Positions 8,640-20,952 of a stretch of 64,000 nt of DNA are shown one piece after another. This DNA comes from Agrobacterium rubi TR3 = NBRC 13261 (GTDB lineage: Bacteria; Pseudomonadota; Alphaproteobacteria; Rhizobiales; Rhizobiaceae): NCBI RefSeq assembly GCF_000739935.1, contig NZ_BBJU01000007.1:310001-374000 (forward strand). Reading direction: 5' to 3'. A model generated the notes under the pieces. The model had not been told where the DNA came from. It made no database searches and worked only from the letters and a program-made list of their open reading frames with translations. The position numbers were made by a program, and so were the translations under genes. The stretch's first letter is position 1. Each line of letters starts with the position of its first letter.

Positions 8640-8905
8640 AATTGACGTGGTAGGGGCACCCGAAATCGAAGCGGCATCGTATGTATTGAACGGCTTTCCC
8701 GTTATGGTGCTATACACTTCCCGCTTGAACGCTCTTGCCCGCCAACCTTGCTGTGAATGCTAAAAAACCGATCTGTTATTTAGGTTTTGTTTTCCATATC
8801 TCGGAATGGTTGTGGGAAATAGCAATTTACGCCTGTCCGTTAAGTCCATGGTTAAAGCTTATTCCCTAGGGTCCGTGGACACGGGGAAAAAGGTTTCAGG
8901 CCTGA

Positions 8906-11128
8906 ATGGTCGCTCACGATAACATTGAGGAACGGGAGGCTGGCGATCTGCGTGGAAGCCGGTCTCGGCTCGTCTGGTATCATTCGCTTTTCTGGAAGAT
9001 CAATGTCTTCTTGGTGTCCAGTGTGGTCCTTGCCTATATCGTCGGTGCGACCATCGGCTGGGTCATGGTGGAGCGCGATTCGCAAGAGCAATGGCGGCGT
9101 CAGGCCGAACTAAATGCGCAGGTCACCTCGTCCGCTATCCGCTCCATTTATACATTCGTTGCCATTGATAGCGCGGATGATGGCCAGATTACCAAAATTA
9201 TAAGCGAGCGGCCCTTGGGCGACGATGCGTCTATCCTCGACACCGGTTTCAACCCTAGCGATGTTTTAAACCTTGCCGCATCGCAGACCAAAAACAATAT
9301 TTGGCTCTTTCAGACATCATCGAAAGGACAGGCTTTTTCCAGCTCGGCAAAGGCACTCGGCTCGGGTGAAGGCGAAGCCCTGGTTCTGCCCGAGGACGCG
9401 AAACCGGCTCATTTTTACGTTGGATTTGCCGATATCGGCGATATCAAGCATTTCATCGCCTACGTGCCCGTCGTCACGCCGCACGGTAACCTTCAAGGCG
9501 CTGTGGTCACGACCATCGGCGAGGCTTCTGTTCTTCAGGAAAGCCAGAACCGGTTGTTGCGCAACTCCGTAGTGCTGCTTCTTACCATCCTCGTCCTGAC
9601 CGGCATCACCGTCACCTTGATCATGCGCAAGGTTTTCAAGCCGGTGCCGTCGCTCGTCAGCGCGTTGACCCGCATCGCGCATGACGATACCCGCATCGTT
9701 ACCCCTTTTCAGGATCGCCACGACGAAATCGGCCGTTTTGCGATTGCCATCGAAGCTCTGCGCGAAGCGGTGGTCGAACGCGAACACCTCAGGCAGGTGC
9801 GCGATGTGGCCAAACATATGGAGCATCTTGCCCATCATGACGCTCTGACCGGGCTTCCAAACCGCGCGCTTTTTAGCAAGAAAATAGAAGAGATGACGGC
9901 ACTGACCGATGGTGAGCGTCGCCAGTTCAACATCATGCTGCTGGACCTTGATCGCTTCAAATCCATCAATGATGGGCTGGGGCATGCAAGCGGCGATGCT
10001 TTGCTTGTGTCTTTTGCCGAGCGGTTGCTGCTTTTGATGAGGCCTGGCGACATCGCCGCTCGTCTTGGCGGCGACGAATTTGCGATCATGCAGGTGGTGA
10101 GCAAGAACCCGATTGTCGAGGCCAGTAAACTGGCGTCTGCGATTATTCGTTCGGTGGCAAGACCATTCAATCTTTTGGGCAAAGAGATATCTGTCGGGGC
10201 CAGTATCGGTATCTGCACCGATACGGCGACTGATGTCGAAATTTCCGAGTTGCTCAAAAAGGCGGATATCGCACTTTATGCCTCGAAGTCAGAGGGGCGC
10301 GGAATATACCGCTTCTTCAAACCGGGCATGGAAATGTCCGGCGACCGCGGACACGTGATGCAACACGACATCGATGCGGCTTTGCGCGACAATCAGTTCG
10401 TGCTGCATTATCAGCCGATCTTCTCTGTCCTGAAGTCGGAGCCTGTTGGGTTCGAGGCCCTCTTGCGGTGGTGGCATCCCCGGCTGGGTTGGGTTTCACC
10501 GACCGATTTTATTCCCATTGCCGAAAAGACTGGGCAGATCGTGGCGATCGGCGAGTGGGTTCTGAGACGGGCGTGCGTCGATGCCAGCCGACTTCCACCC
10601 GATTGCACGATTGCGGTCAACGTGTCTCCCGTACAGTTGCAGCACGGCAACTTCATAAAGACGGTCAAATCAGCGCTCTTCAACAATGGTCTACCGGCAT
10701 CACGTCTGGAGCTGGAATTGACGGAGAGCGTGCAGATATCCGCCTTGGAGTGCAAGGAAACGTTGGAGAGCATCAGAGCGCTGGGCATCGGCATTGCGCT
10801 TGATGACTTTGGGACGGGTTATAGCGGCGTCAGCTATCTGCTCACACTGCCCGTTACCAAGATAAAAATCGACCGTAGTTTCATCATGGGCATCGAAGAG
10901 CGGTCTGAAAGCCGAGCCGTCATTCGCAGCCTTTTACAGCTCGCTGGTAGCCTTGGGCTCGAGACGACGACGGAAGGCATTGAAACCGAACATCAACTTG
11001 AGTTCGTTCGGTCCACTGGCTGCTTGCTGGCGCAGGGATACCATCTTGGGCGCCCCGCCAATATCGAGGAAATCGAGCGTATCTATCATCATTTTTATCC
11101 CCGGAAGGTGTCATCGCTAGGAGCGTAA
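8906..11128 (+). CDS. Membrane GGDEF-EAL cyclic-di-GMP enzyme with periplasmic sensor region
   Basis: The 740-residue protein has a membrane helix at ~28-52, a periplasmic region of ~165 residues, a second helix at ~218-240, a HAMP-like linker, then GGDEF and EAL domains. The cyclase motif is intact (RLGGDEF near 388) and is preceded by RPGD in the position of the RxxD inhibitory site. The phosphodiesterase part has FEALLRW near 515, with LELTES and DDFGTGYS downstream, so both activities are possible. ATG 8906 has AGG about 5 bases upstream. The stop is followed after 3 bases by the start of a periplasmic binding protein gene, so the three genes probably form one transcript, and the binding proteins may feed the sensor region. 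Confidence 0.92.
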   Translation: MVAHDNIEEREAGDLRGSRSRLVWYHSLFWKINVFLVSSVVLAYIVGATIGWVMVERDSQEQWRRQAELNAQVTSSAIRSIYTFVAIDSADDGQITKIISERPLGDDASILDTGFNPSDVLNLAASQTKNNIWLFQTSSKGQAFSSSAKALGSGEGEALVLPEDAKPAHFYVGFADIGDIKHFIAYVPVVTPHGNLQGAVVTTIGEASVLQESQNRLLRNSVVLLLTILVLTGITVTLIMRKVFKPVPSLVSALTRIAHDDTRIVTPFQDRHDEIGRFAIAIEALREAVVEREHLRQVRDVAKHMEHLAHHDALTGLPNRALFSKKIEEMTALTDGERRQFNIMLLDLDRFKSINDGLGHASGDALLVSFAERLLLLMRPGDIAARLGGDEFAIMQVVSKNPIVEASKLASAIIRSVARPFNLLGKEISVGASIGICTDTATDVEISELLKKADIALYASKSEGRGIYRFFKPGMEMSGDRGHVMQHDIDAALRDNQFVLHYQPIFSVLKSEPVGFEALLRWWHPRLGWVSPTDFIPIAEKTGQIVAIGEWVLRRACVDASRLPPDCTIAVNVSPVQLQHGNFIKTVKSALFNNGLPASRLELELTESVQISALECKETLESIRALGIGIALDDFGTGYSGVSYLLTLPVTKIKIDRSFIMGIEERSESRAVIRSLLQLAGSLGLETTTEGIETEHQLEFVRSTGCLLAQGYHLGRPANIEEIERIYHHFYPRKVSSLGA

Positions 11129-11131
11129 CAC

Positions 11132-12073
11132 ATGCGATATGCTGAGTTTTTGTGTGCGAATAGGAAATTCCTGCAGATTGGCGTGAGCGCTTTCGTCTCC
11201 GCAGCACTTGCTTTTCAGGTGTTCGGTACATCGGTTGCAACTGCCAGTGAGGAGGGGACGCTGGACAAGATCGCTCGGACCAAAACGATAACGATCGGGT
11301 ATCGCTCCGATGAAGTGCCGTTTGCCTATCGCAACCAAGATGGCGCAGCTGTCGGTTATACGGTTGAGTTATGCAATCGCATTGCCGATCACGTCCGTGC
11401 TGAGCTTGGTCTCGATAAGATCAATATTGACTACGTCCTGGCGACAGCTGCCACCCGTTTTGTTCTCATCAAGACCGGTAAAATCGATCTGGAATGCAGC
11501 GCCACCACGAACAATGCCGAGCGACGCGAGCAGGTCGCATTCTCCTATCCCCACTTCATCACGGCGACGCGGTTCGTGGCGAAAAAGTCGAGCAATATCA
11601 GGGAGATCAAGGATCTGGCCGGGCGCACCGTGGCGTCCACCACCGGCACGGTCAATATCGAGCAATTGCAGCAGCGAAACCGCACCAGCAATCTCAATAT
11701 CTCGGTGATGCTGGCCAAGCAGAACTTAGAGGGTTTCTCATTCGTGGAAACCAACAAGGCGTCGGCTTTCGTCATGGACGGTGTGTTGTTGGCTGCGCAC
11801 GTGGCATTTTCCAAATCGCCCGATGACTACATGATCTCATCTGAAACCTTTGGCCCGCCTGAACCCTATGGAATTTTGATGCGCAAGGGTGATGAGCCCT
11901 TCCGCACCAGCGTCAATGATGCGCTGCGCACTATATTCGTTGGCGGGGAAATCGACGATATCTACAACAGATGGTTCATGTCACCACTTCCGCCGGATGG
12001 ACGTAATTTCAACTTGCCGATGTCTGAGGAACTCAAGGCGGCATTTCGTGACCCCAAGGAGTATCTGCAATGA
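11132..12073 (+). CDS. Periplasmic amino-acid-binding protein (SBP family 3), first of tandem pair
   Basis: This 313-residue protein has an export signal of ~38 residues ending near ATAS, then a family 3 solute-binding domain of the GltI (glutamate/aspartate) branch: TITIGYRSDEVPFAYRN, VGYTVELCNRI, and DLECSATTNNAERREQVAFS near 125, a block that helps form the ligand pocket. No permease or ATPase gene is adjacent. It starts 3 bases after the GGDEF-EAL gene and overlaps the next binding-protein gene by 4 bases (ATGA), indicating translational coupling. A role in signalling rather than transport is possible. The ligand is probably an acidic or polar amino acid, but this is not proven. Confidence 0.85.
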   Translation: MRYAEFLCANRKFLQIGVSAFVSAALAFQVFGTSVATASEEGTLDKIARTKTITIGYRSDEVPFAYRNQDGAAVGYTVELCNRIADHVRAELGLDKINIDYVLATAATRFVLIKTGKIDLECSATTNNAERREQVAFSYPHFITATRFVAKKSSNIREIKDLAGRTVASTTGTVNIEQLQQRNRTSNLNISVMLAKQNLEGFSFVETNKASAFVMDGVLLAAHVAFSKSPDDYMISSETFGPPEPYGILMRKGDEPFRTSVNDALRTIFVGGEIDDIYNRWFMSPLPPDGRNFNLPMSEELKAAFRDPKEYLQ

Positions 12074-12975
12074 AACGCAGCTTCCTCCGTCAAATCTGCC
12101 TAATTCAATCGGTCATTGTCTTTCTCATGTCAGCAGGTCTAGCGGCTGCGGACTTCACGACGCCGACTCTGGAGCGTATCAAGGAAACCGGCAAGATCAG
12201 GATAGGATACGGCGTCACCCCGCCATTTTCGTTCACGACGGCGCAGGGTGAAGTGGTTGGATATTCCGTCGACATATGTCGCGCATTGGCCGAAAAGCTG
12301 AAAGATCGGCTGCAAATGCCGACGATAAAGGTCGAATTTATCCCGCGCACGCCGAGCAACCGCATACAATTGCTGAACGATGGCATGATGGACATCGAAT
12401 GCAACGCCAGTACAAACACAGCCGAGCGGCGTAAGAGCGCGAGTTTTTCCATCAGCCATTTCTTCGGTGCAACCCGCTATGTGTCGCTCGCGAAAAACGG
12501 CATGGAAACCTTGGCAGACCTGAAGGGCCGTTCCGTCAGCGTCGCTCTTGGCACGGTCAACGTCAGTGACATCAACGAGATCAATCGGTCACAAAAGCTC
12601 AATATGTCGATTGTACCGGTGGACACACTGCAATCGGCGTTCGACATGGTCACGGATGGTAAGGTGTCTGCATTTTCCATGGATGAGGTTTTGTTGAGCA
12701 TGATGATTGCGCAATCGAACACACCGTCCGATTATCGGATGTCATCAGACAAGGTGAGCGACGAGCAACCCTTCGGCTTTATGATGCGGCTAAACGACGA
12801 AGCCTTTACTGATGCGGTCAACCATGCGCTGGCCGAAATCTACAAAAGCCCACAAATGCCTGAGATCTATTCCCGCTGGTTCGAGCAGCCCGCTCCGGGG
12901 ACAGGTGTTAATCTCAAGCTTCCCATGAGCGCAACGTTAAAAGAAGCCTTGGCCAACCCCGTTCCAATCAAGTAA
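12070..12975 (+). CDS. Periplasmic amino-acid-binding protein (SBP family 3), second of tandem pair
   Basis: This 301-residue paralogue of the preceding gene has a signal peptide of ~26 residues. It keeps the same landmarks: KIRIGYGVTPPFSF, VGYSVDICRALAEKL, and DIECNASTNTAERRKSASFS near 120. The two proteins have clearly diverged (for instance TTNNAERREQ against STNTAERRKS), so this is an old duplication with possibly different ligands. There is no transporter partner within the window. The downstream pcaF gene converges from the other strand, and no T-rich terminator hairpin was seen in the 62-base gap. Confidence 0.85.
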   Translation: MKRSFLRQICLIQSVIVFLMSAGLAAADFTTPTLERIKETGKIRIGYGVTPPFSFTTAQGEVVGYSVDICRALAEKLKDRLQMPTIKVEFIPRTPSNRIQLLNDGMMDIECNASTNTAERRKSASFSISHFFGATRYVSLAKNGMETLADLKGRSVSVALGTVNVSDINEINRSQKLNMSIVPVDTLQSAFDMVTDGKVSAFSMDEVLLSMMIAQSNTPSDYRMSSDKVSDEQPFGFMMRLNDEAFTDAVNHALAEIYKSPQMPEIYSRWFEQPAPGTGVNLKLPMSATLKEALANPVPIK

Positions 12976-13037
12976 CGCACGCAGTGCTGCGGGATCGACG
13001 ATCAGCCGACCCCGCCAATGCGTTTCCACCCCTGCCG

Positions 13038-14243
<1,206 letters not shown>

Positions 14244-14251
14244 GTCGTGCC

Positions 14252-14956
14252 TCATAGTTCGGGAGCAGCAAGATCAGCGACAGCTCCATCGGTATGGAGC
14301 TTTGCGCCGGTCATCGCCTGCAAATCGTCAATCGTCATGCCCGCCAGCTTCTCACGCAAGACGAACCGGCCATCGACTACATCCACAACCGCGTGGCTTG
14401 TGTAGATGCGTGTGATGCAGCCAACGCCGGTCAGCGGAAATGCACATTTTTCGACGAGCTTTGGTTCGCCTTTTTTGGTCACATGCTCGGTGATGACGAA
14501 GACCTGTTTTGCACCATGCACCAGATCCATCGCGCCACCGACGGCTGGCACGCCTTTGGAGCCGACACGCCAGTTGGCGAGATCGCCATTCTGCGCCACT
14601 TGGTAAGCACCCAGAATGGCCACATCCAGATGTCCGCCGCGCACCATGGCAAAACTGTCGGCATGGTGGAAGAAGGCAGCCCCCTGCTTGAGTGTCACGG
14701 CCTTCTTGCCGGCATTGATCAGGTCCCAGTCTTCCTCGCCTTCAGGCGGGGCTTCGCCGAAATTGAGGATGCCGTTTTCGGTGTGAAAGATGGCTTCGCG
14801 CCCAGGCGGCTGGTAACGGGCGACCATTTCGGGAAAGCCGATGCCGAGATTGACATAGGCACCGTCCTCGATGTCCTGCGCTGCGCGCCACGCGATCTGG
14901 GCATTGGAGAGCTTGATGTCTTCGAACGTGTTGAGAGCGTTGATGTCGTCGGTCAT
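14252..14956 (-). CDS. pcaJ: 3-oxoadipate CoA-transferase subunit B
   Basis: This beta subunit of the succinyl-CoA:3-oxoadipate transferase activates 3-oxoadipate for PcaF. At 234 residues it has the usual length, with the catalytic Glu in HTENGILNFG near 58, the nucleotide-fold block GGHLDVAILGAYQV near 107, and LTGVGCITRIYT near 177. Its start overlaps the end of pcaI by 4 bases (ATGA), and the thiolase gene follows at once, so the three genes are translationally coupled. Confidence 0.95.
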   Translation of the reverse strand: MTDDINALNTFEDIKLSNAQIAWRAAQDIEDGAYVNLGIGFPEMVARYQPPGREAIFHTENGILNFGEAPPEGEEDWDLINAGKKAVTLKQGAAFFHHADSFAMVRGGHLDVAILGAYQVAQNGDLANWRVGSKGVPAVGGAMDLVHGAKQVFVITEHVTKKGEPKLVEKCAFPLTGVGCITRIYTSHAVVDVVDGRFVLREKLAGMTIDDLQAMTGAKLHTDGAVADLAAPEL

Positions 14957-15660
14957 GCGTAGGCCACTCCTGCGCGGATCAGTTCTTCTTCTTGCTGCGG
15001 ATGTTCGATCTGGACGACTCCGTCCACGAAGATGCCTGGCGTGATCACTTGCTCGGGGTCGATGCTACCCGGCGGCACGATCCTGGAAACCTGCGCGATT
15101 GTCGTTGCAGCCGCCATGCACATGAGCGGGTTAAAGTTGCGGCCAGCCTTGTTGTAGGTCAGGTTGCCGTGGGTGTCCCCCAGATGCGCCTTGACGATGG
15201 CGAAATCCGCTTTCAGCCAGCGCTCCTGCACATAGTGGCGACCATCGAATTCAGCGATCGGCTTGCCTTCGGCAAGTTCGGTCCCGTAGGCTGTCGGCGT
15301 GTAAAAAGCCGGAATGCCAGCACCGCCTGCGCGGATGCGCTCGGCCAGCGTTCCCTGCGGAACGAGTTCGAGTTCGATCTGGCCTGCCAGATATCGGTCG
15401 GTGAAAGCCCGTGGATCGGACGAACGGGGGAATGAGCAGATCATCTTGGCAACCATCCCGGCATCAATCATGGCGGCGATGCCGATGCGCCCGTTTCCGG
15501 CGTTGTTGTTGACGACGGTCAGGTTCTTCGGACCCTTGTCGATCAGTGCATGGATGAGCTCGATGGGCGCGCCCGACCCTCCAAAGCCACCAATCATGAC
15601 GACTGCGCCGTCACCTATGGCGCTAACAGCATCGGCAGCGCTCTTGATCGTCTTGTCCAT
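14953..15660 (-). CDS. pcaI: 3-oxoadipate CoA-transferase subunit A
   Basis: This alpha subunit of the CoA-transferase pairs with PcaJ. It has 235 residues with the family signature GGFGGSGAPIELIHAL near 24, followed by LTVVNNNAGNG. The gene heads the pcaIJF operon and is divergent from pcaR. The 118-base spacer contains a PcaR-like operator at 15749-15763, about 90 bases upstream of this start. Confidence 0.95.
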   Translation of the reverse strand: MDKTIKSAADAVSAIGDGAVVMIGGFGGSGAPIELIHALIDKGPKNLTVVNNNAGNGRIGIAAMIDAGMVAKMICSFPRSSDPRAFTDRYLAGQIELELVPQGTLAERIRAGGAGIPAFYTPTAYGTELAEGKPIAEFDGRHYVQERWLKADFAIVKAHLGDTHGNLTYNKAGRNFNPLMCMAAATTIAQVSRIVPPGSIDPEQVITPGIFVDGVVQIEHPQQEEELIRAGVAYA

Positions 15661-15730
15661 ATGTCGGCCTCCCAGACTTCGTCCAATGGCCGACAGCTAA
15701 ATCTGAACAGGGCTCGACTGCAACCATTTT

Positions 15731-15763
15731 GTGCGATATGCCATATTTGTTCGATTATCGCAC
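15731..15763. promoter_or_regulatory. PcaR operator candidate between pcaI and pcaR
   Basis: GTTCGATTATCGCAC at 15749-15763 differs by one base from the 15-base PcaR operator reported for Pseudomonas putida (GTTCGATAATCGCAC, quoted from memory). Its right arm TATCGCAC (15756-15763) also pairs with GTGCGATA at 15731-15738, making a longer dyad with a 17-base spacer. The location between divergent pcaI and pcaR fits control of both genes. Confidence 0.7.
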
Positions 15764-15778
15764 GAAAATGGTGGTCTG

Positions 15779-16540
15779 ATGGTAACAAGTGACAAAGACA
15801 TGATGGGCGGGCTTGCTAAAGGCCTAAGTGTTATCGAGGCATTCAGCGCAGACCATCCACGTCTCTCCATCTCGCAGGCTGCCGATATCGCCGGGCTTGA
15901 TCGGGCGACAACAAGACGCTGCCTTCTGACGTTGGCGCAGCTTGGCTACGCCGCCTATGACGGTAAGTTTTTTACGGTGACGCCCAAGGTCCTGCGTCTG
16001 GGCACCGGGTGCCTTGCCACCATGCGGCTGCCGCGTATCGTCCAGCCTTTGCTGGATCATCTTTCCGAACAGATCGGCCAGAGCACATCGGTTTCTATTC
16101 TCGACGAGACCGATATCGTCTATGTCGCACGCGCCGCCCAGCGACGGGTCATGTCCATTGCCCTGATGCCGGGATCGCGTCTCCCAGCCTATTGCACCTC
16201 AATGGGGCGCGTCTTGCTGGCCGCAATGAATTCAGATGACAGGGAAAAATATCTGGCATCGATCAAGCTTGAGGCGCGAACGGAAAAAACCATCACTGAC
16301 ATTCAGTTGCTGATGACCGAACTAGATGTGACGAAGGCCCGCGGTTATGCGCTGATCGACCAGGAAGTCGAGGTCGGGCTTCGGTCGATTGCCGTGCCGC
16401 TCAGAAATGTCCATGGCAAAACAGTCGCAGCGCTCAATGTCGGCCTGCCTGCCTCGGCGGCATCGATGGCGCAATTGGTCGAAAATTACCTTCCGCCACT
16501 TTTAAAGGTTCAAGGCGAGCTGGCTAGAATGCTGGTCTGA
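15779..16540 (+). CDS. pcaR: IclR-family regulator of the pca genes
   Basis: This 253-residue protein has an N-terminal winged helix-turn-helix (~10-70; ISQAADIAGLDRATTRRCLLTL) and a C-terminal IclR effector domain. The opening MMGGLAKGLSVIEAF is typical of PcaR/PcaU/PobR proteins, which sense beta-ketoadipate, protocatechuate or p-hydroxybenzoate. Divergence from pcaIJF makes PcaR, responding to 3-oxoadipate, the best reading. ATG 15779 is chosen although its ribosome site is weak; a GTG at 15731 would extend the protein into the operator dyad and is unlikely. The 3' end overlaps the convergent pobR end by 31 bases. Confidence 0.87.
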   Translation: MVTSDKDMMGGLAKGLSVIEAFSADHPRLSISQAADIAGLDRATTRRCLLTLAQLGYAAYDGKFFTVTPKVLRLGTGCLATMRLPRIVQPLLDHLSEQIGQSTSVSILDETDIVYVARAAQRRVMSIALMPGSRLPAYCTSMGRVLLAAMNSDDREKYLASIKLEARTEKTITDIQLLMTELDVTKARGYALIDQEVEVGLRSIAVPLRNVHGKTVAALNVGLPASAASMAQLVENYLPPLLKVQGELARMLV

Positions 16541-17427
16541 TTGTCAGCTTGCAAGGCAATCGACAGTCTCGTCTGCTCGACAGTGCGCCACGCACGTGGG
16601 CTCATACCGGTTTCGCGTTGAAAGAAACGCGAGAAATAGGCGGGATCGTCAAATCCCAAACCGCTTGCCACCATCTGCACGGTGGATACCGTAAACAGCA
16701 GTTCCTGCTTGGCAATGTCGAGTTGTTTTTGCGCAATCAGCCTCTGGAGGCTCGTACCGCATTGTTGTCTCACAAGACGATTGAGATGCGTTTGCGATAC
16801 GCCCAGTTGCTCTGCGTAAAAAGCGGTGCGTTTCTGTTCGCGGATATGCCGCGCGATCAAATCCAGCAGGCGCTCGAAGCGACTGCCATTGGCATCCAGT
16901 CCGTCTCCGTGAAATGTTTGCTGCGATATGCGGACAAGATAGACGATCAACGATACGATTTGTCCTTCGATGAGCGATATGGACGCCAATCCGCTGCTTG
17001 AATATTCTCGCGAGATCGTCTCACAACACGAACGGACATCACCGAGCACAGTGCTGTTCTCGAGCGTGATCAAAGATGGTGCTTTGAAGTATCGGCGCGA
17101 CAATGCCTGGATGGCGGCAGGCAGCGCCGCCGGTATGATGGTGACGATAACACCTGAAATATCCGGCGAGAACCGGAAGCCATGCTGAAAGCCGGGCGGC
17201 ACGACGATAATGGCAGGCGGCGTTATGGTTTTAGCCTCGCCATTCAGCACGGCATCGCCTTCCCCGCCTGAGATATAGAGGATTTGCAGAAAGCCCTCAT
17301 GACGATGAAGGCCGATCTCGAAGCGGTGAAGGCTGCTGCGCGAAAACAACGTTTCGCAATGAAAGCGAAAATCCGCCTGCTGGCCGGAATCTTCGCCGTA
17401 GAGTTGGTCTTCAACGTCGTGCGCCAT
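16510..17427 (-). CDS. pobR: AraC-family activator of pobA
   Basis: This 305-residue regulator has an N-terminal cupin-like sensor domain (HRHEGFLQILYISGGEG near 45; VVPPGFQHGFRF near 80) and a C-terminal AraC double helix-turn-helix (~205-295; FYAEQLGVSQTHLNRLVRQ, then GFDDPAYFSRFFQRETGMSPRAWR). It lies divergent to pobA across 117 bases, the arrangement of the AraC-type PobR of rhizobia and agrobacteria, which activates pobA with p-hydroxybenzoate. ATG 17427 is preceded by AGGGTGG; longer in-frame openings overlap pobA and were not used. Confidence 0.85.
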   Translation of the reverse strand: MAHDVEDQLYGEDSGQQADFRFHCETLFSRSSLHRFEIGLHRHEGFLQILYISGGEGDAVLNGEAKTITPPAIIVVPPGFQHGFRFSPDISGVIVTIIPAALPAAIQALSRRYFKAPSLITLENSTVLGDVRSCCETISREYSSSGLASISLIEGQIVSLIVYLVRISQQTFHGDGLDANGSRFERLLDLIARHIREQKRTAFYAEQLGVSQTHLNRLVRQQCGTSLQRLIAQKQLDIAKQELLFTVSTVQMVASGLGFDDPAYFSRFFQRETGMSPRAWRTVEQTRLSIALQADNQTSILASSP

Positions 17428-17493
17428 GCCGCCACCCTGGAGTTTATGGTCGGATAGTGCAAGAGCTGTGTTTGAAAGTCCATTGAAAGGTGA

Positions 17494-19643
<2,150 letters not shown>

Positions 19644-19647
19644 TTAT

Positions 19648-19663
19648 ATAATCTAATGGTTAT
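19648..19663. promoter_or_regulatory. PcaQ binding-site candidate
   Basis: ATAATC-TAAT-GGTTAT is a LysR-type dyad with one mismatch between arms. It is close to the PcaQ motif published for Sinorhizobium (ATAACC-N4-GGTTAA, quoted from memory). It lies ~72-87 bases upstream of pcaD and adjoins the pcaQ start, the expected position for activation of pcaD and self-repression. Confidence 0.7.
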
Positions 19664-19734
19664 GTTTTTTAGCGATAAACTCATTTTACTTAACCATTTG
19701 CAGCTTGCAAGGTAATCCGCAGGAGGATTGTTTC

Positions 19735-20532
19735 ATGCAATTTATGTTGTCCGGCGCGCGGACCATACACTATTCGGCTATAGCTCTAGGCGCTGCAAAA
19801 CCCGTCATCGTGTTTATTAACTCGTTGGGAACGGACTTCCGCATCTGGAACGACGTCATGGCGGAACTGGGCGATGGTTATGCCTATGTCCTACACGACA
19901 AGCGCGGCAATGGTCTGTCCGACGTCGGTGTTACGCCCTATTCCATAGACGATCACGTCGATGATCTCGAAGCTCTGCTCGATCATCTCGCTGTCAAACA
20001 CGCCTTCATCTGGGGTCTGTCTGTTGGTGGGCTGATTGCCCAGCGTCTTTATGCACGGCGGCCTGATCTTGTGAGCGCACTCGTTCTCAGCAACACGGCG
20101 CACAAGATCGGCACTGCGGAAATGTGGAACGACCGCATCGGGCTTATCGAGCGCGATGGCATAGCCCCATTGGTTGACGGCGTAATGGAGCGTTGGTTTA
20201 CACCTGCGTTTCGTTCGCATGAGAATGCGACGTATCTTGGTGCGCGCAATATGCTGATACAGCAGAACAAGGCCGGATATGCCGCGACCTGCGCCGCTAT
20301 CCGCGACGCTGACTATACCGAACAGGCGCCGAAAATTGCCGTCCCGACCCTGTGCATTGCGGGTGATGGCGATGGATCGACGCCGCCTGATCTGGTGCGC
20401 ACGCTGTCGTCCCTTATTCCAAGCAGCCGTATGGCCATCATCGATCATTGTGGACACATTCCGTGTCTGGAACAGCCGCGCGCCTATGCGGCGGTTGTCG
20501 ATCATTTTCTCAAATCCCTGCCGGAGCTTTGA
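19735..20532 (+). CDS. pcaD: 3-oxoadipate enol-lactonase
   Basis: This alpha/beta hydrolase opens beta-ketoadipate enol-lactone to 3-oxoadipate. It has 265 residues, with FINSLGTDFRIWND as the oxyanion region, the nucleophile elbow GLSVGG near 95, an acid in AGDGDGSTPP near 215 and the catalytic His in DHCGHIPCLEQP near 244. ATG 19735 has AGGAGG 8 bases upstream, better than the ATG at 19705. It is the first gene of pcaDCHGB, activated by PcaQ. Confidence 0.95.
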   Translation: MQFMLSGARTIHYSAIALGAAKPVIVFINSLGTDFRIWNDVMAELGDGYAYVLHDKRGNGLSDVGVTPYSIDDHVDDLEALLDHLAVKHAFIWGLSVGGLIAQRLYARRPDLVSALVLSNTAHKIGTAEMWNDRIGLIERDGIAPLVDGVMERWFTPAFRSHENATYLGARNMLIQQNKAGYAATCAAIRDADYTEQAPKIAVPTLCIAGDGDGSTPPDLVRTLSSLIPSSRMAIIDHCGHIPCLEQPRAYAAVVDHFLKSLPEL

Positions 20533-20535
20533 CGC

Positions 20536-20952
20536 ATGGCTGAAGCAACAAAATTTGACAGGTTCGAACAGGGCATGACCACCCGCCGCAAGGTGCTGGG
20601 AAACGCCCATGTCGATCGCGCCCAAGCGGCATCGACGCCTTTCGATGAACCCTTTCAACGCTTGATTACCGAATCCGCCTGGGGCAACGTCTGGTCTAGT
20701 GAGCAGTGGACCAAACGTGAGCGCTCCATGGTGACCATCGCGCTGCTGGCCGCGCTCGGTCAGGATGAAGAAGTGGCCATGCACGTGCGTGCCACAGCCA
20801 ATACCGGTGCGAGCGAGGAGGACATTCGCGAAGCACTGATGCATGTGGCGATTTATGCTGGTGTTCCAGCCGCCAACCATGCTTTCAAGATTGCAAAGAC
20901 GACGCTTGCCGAAATGCGGGCAAACGCTTTGTCGCAGGAGGACAAGCCATGA
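20536..20952 (+). CDS. pcaC: 4-carboxymuconolactone decarboxylase
   Basis: This 138-residue carboxymuconolactone-decarboxylase-family protein forms the enol-lactone substrate of PcaD. The conserved block is [34 protein letters not shown] in the middle, followed by [16 protein letters not shown]. It starts 3 bases after pcaD and overlaps pcaH by 4 bases. It is a free-standing enzyme, not a PcaL-type fusion. Confidence 0.95.
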   Translation: MAEATKFDRFEQGMTTRRKVLGNAHVDRAQAASTPFDEPFQRLITESAWGNVWSSEQWTKRERSMVTIALLAALGQDEEVAMHVRATANTGASEEDIREALMHVAIYAGVPAANHAFKIAKTTLAEMRANALSQEDKP

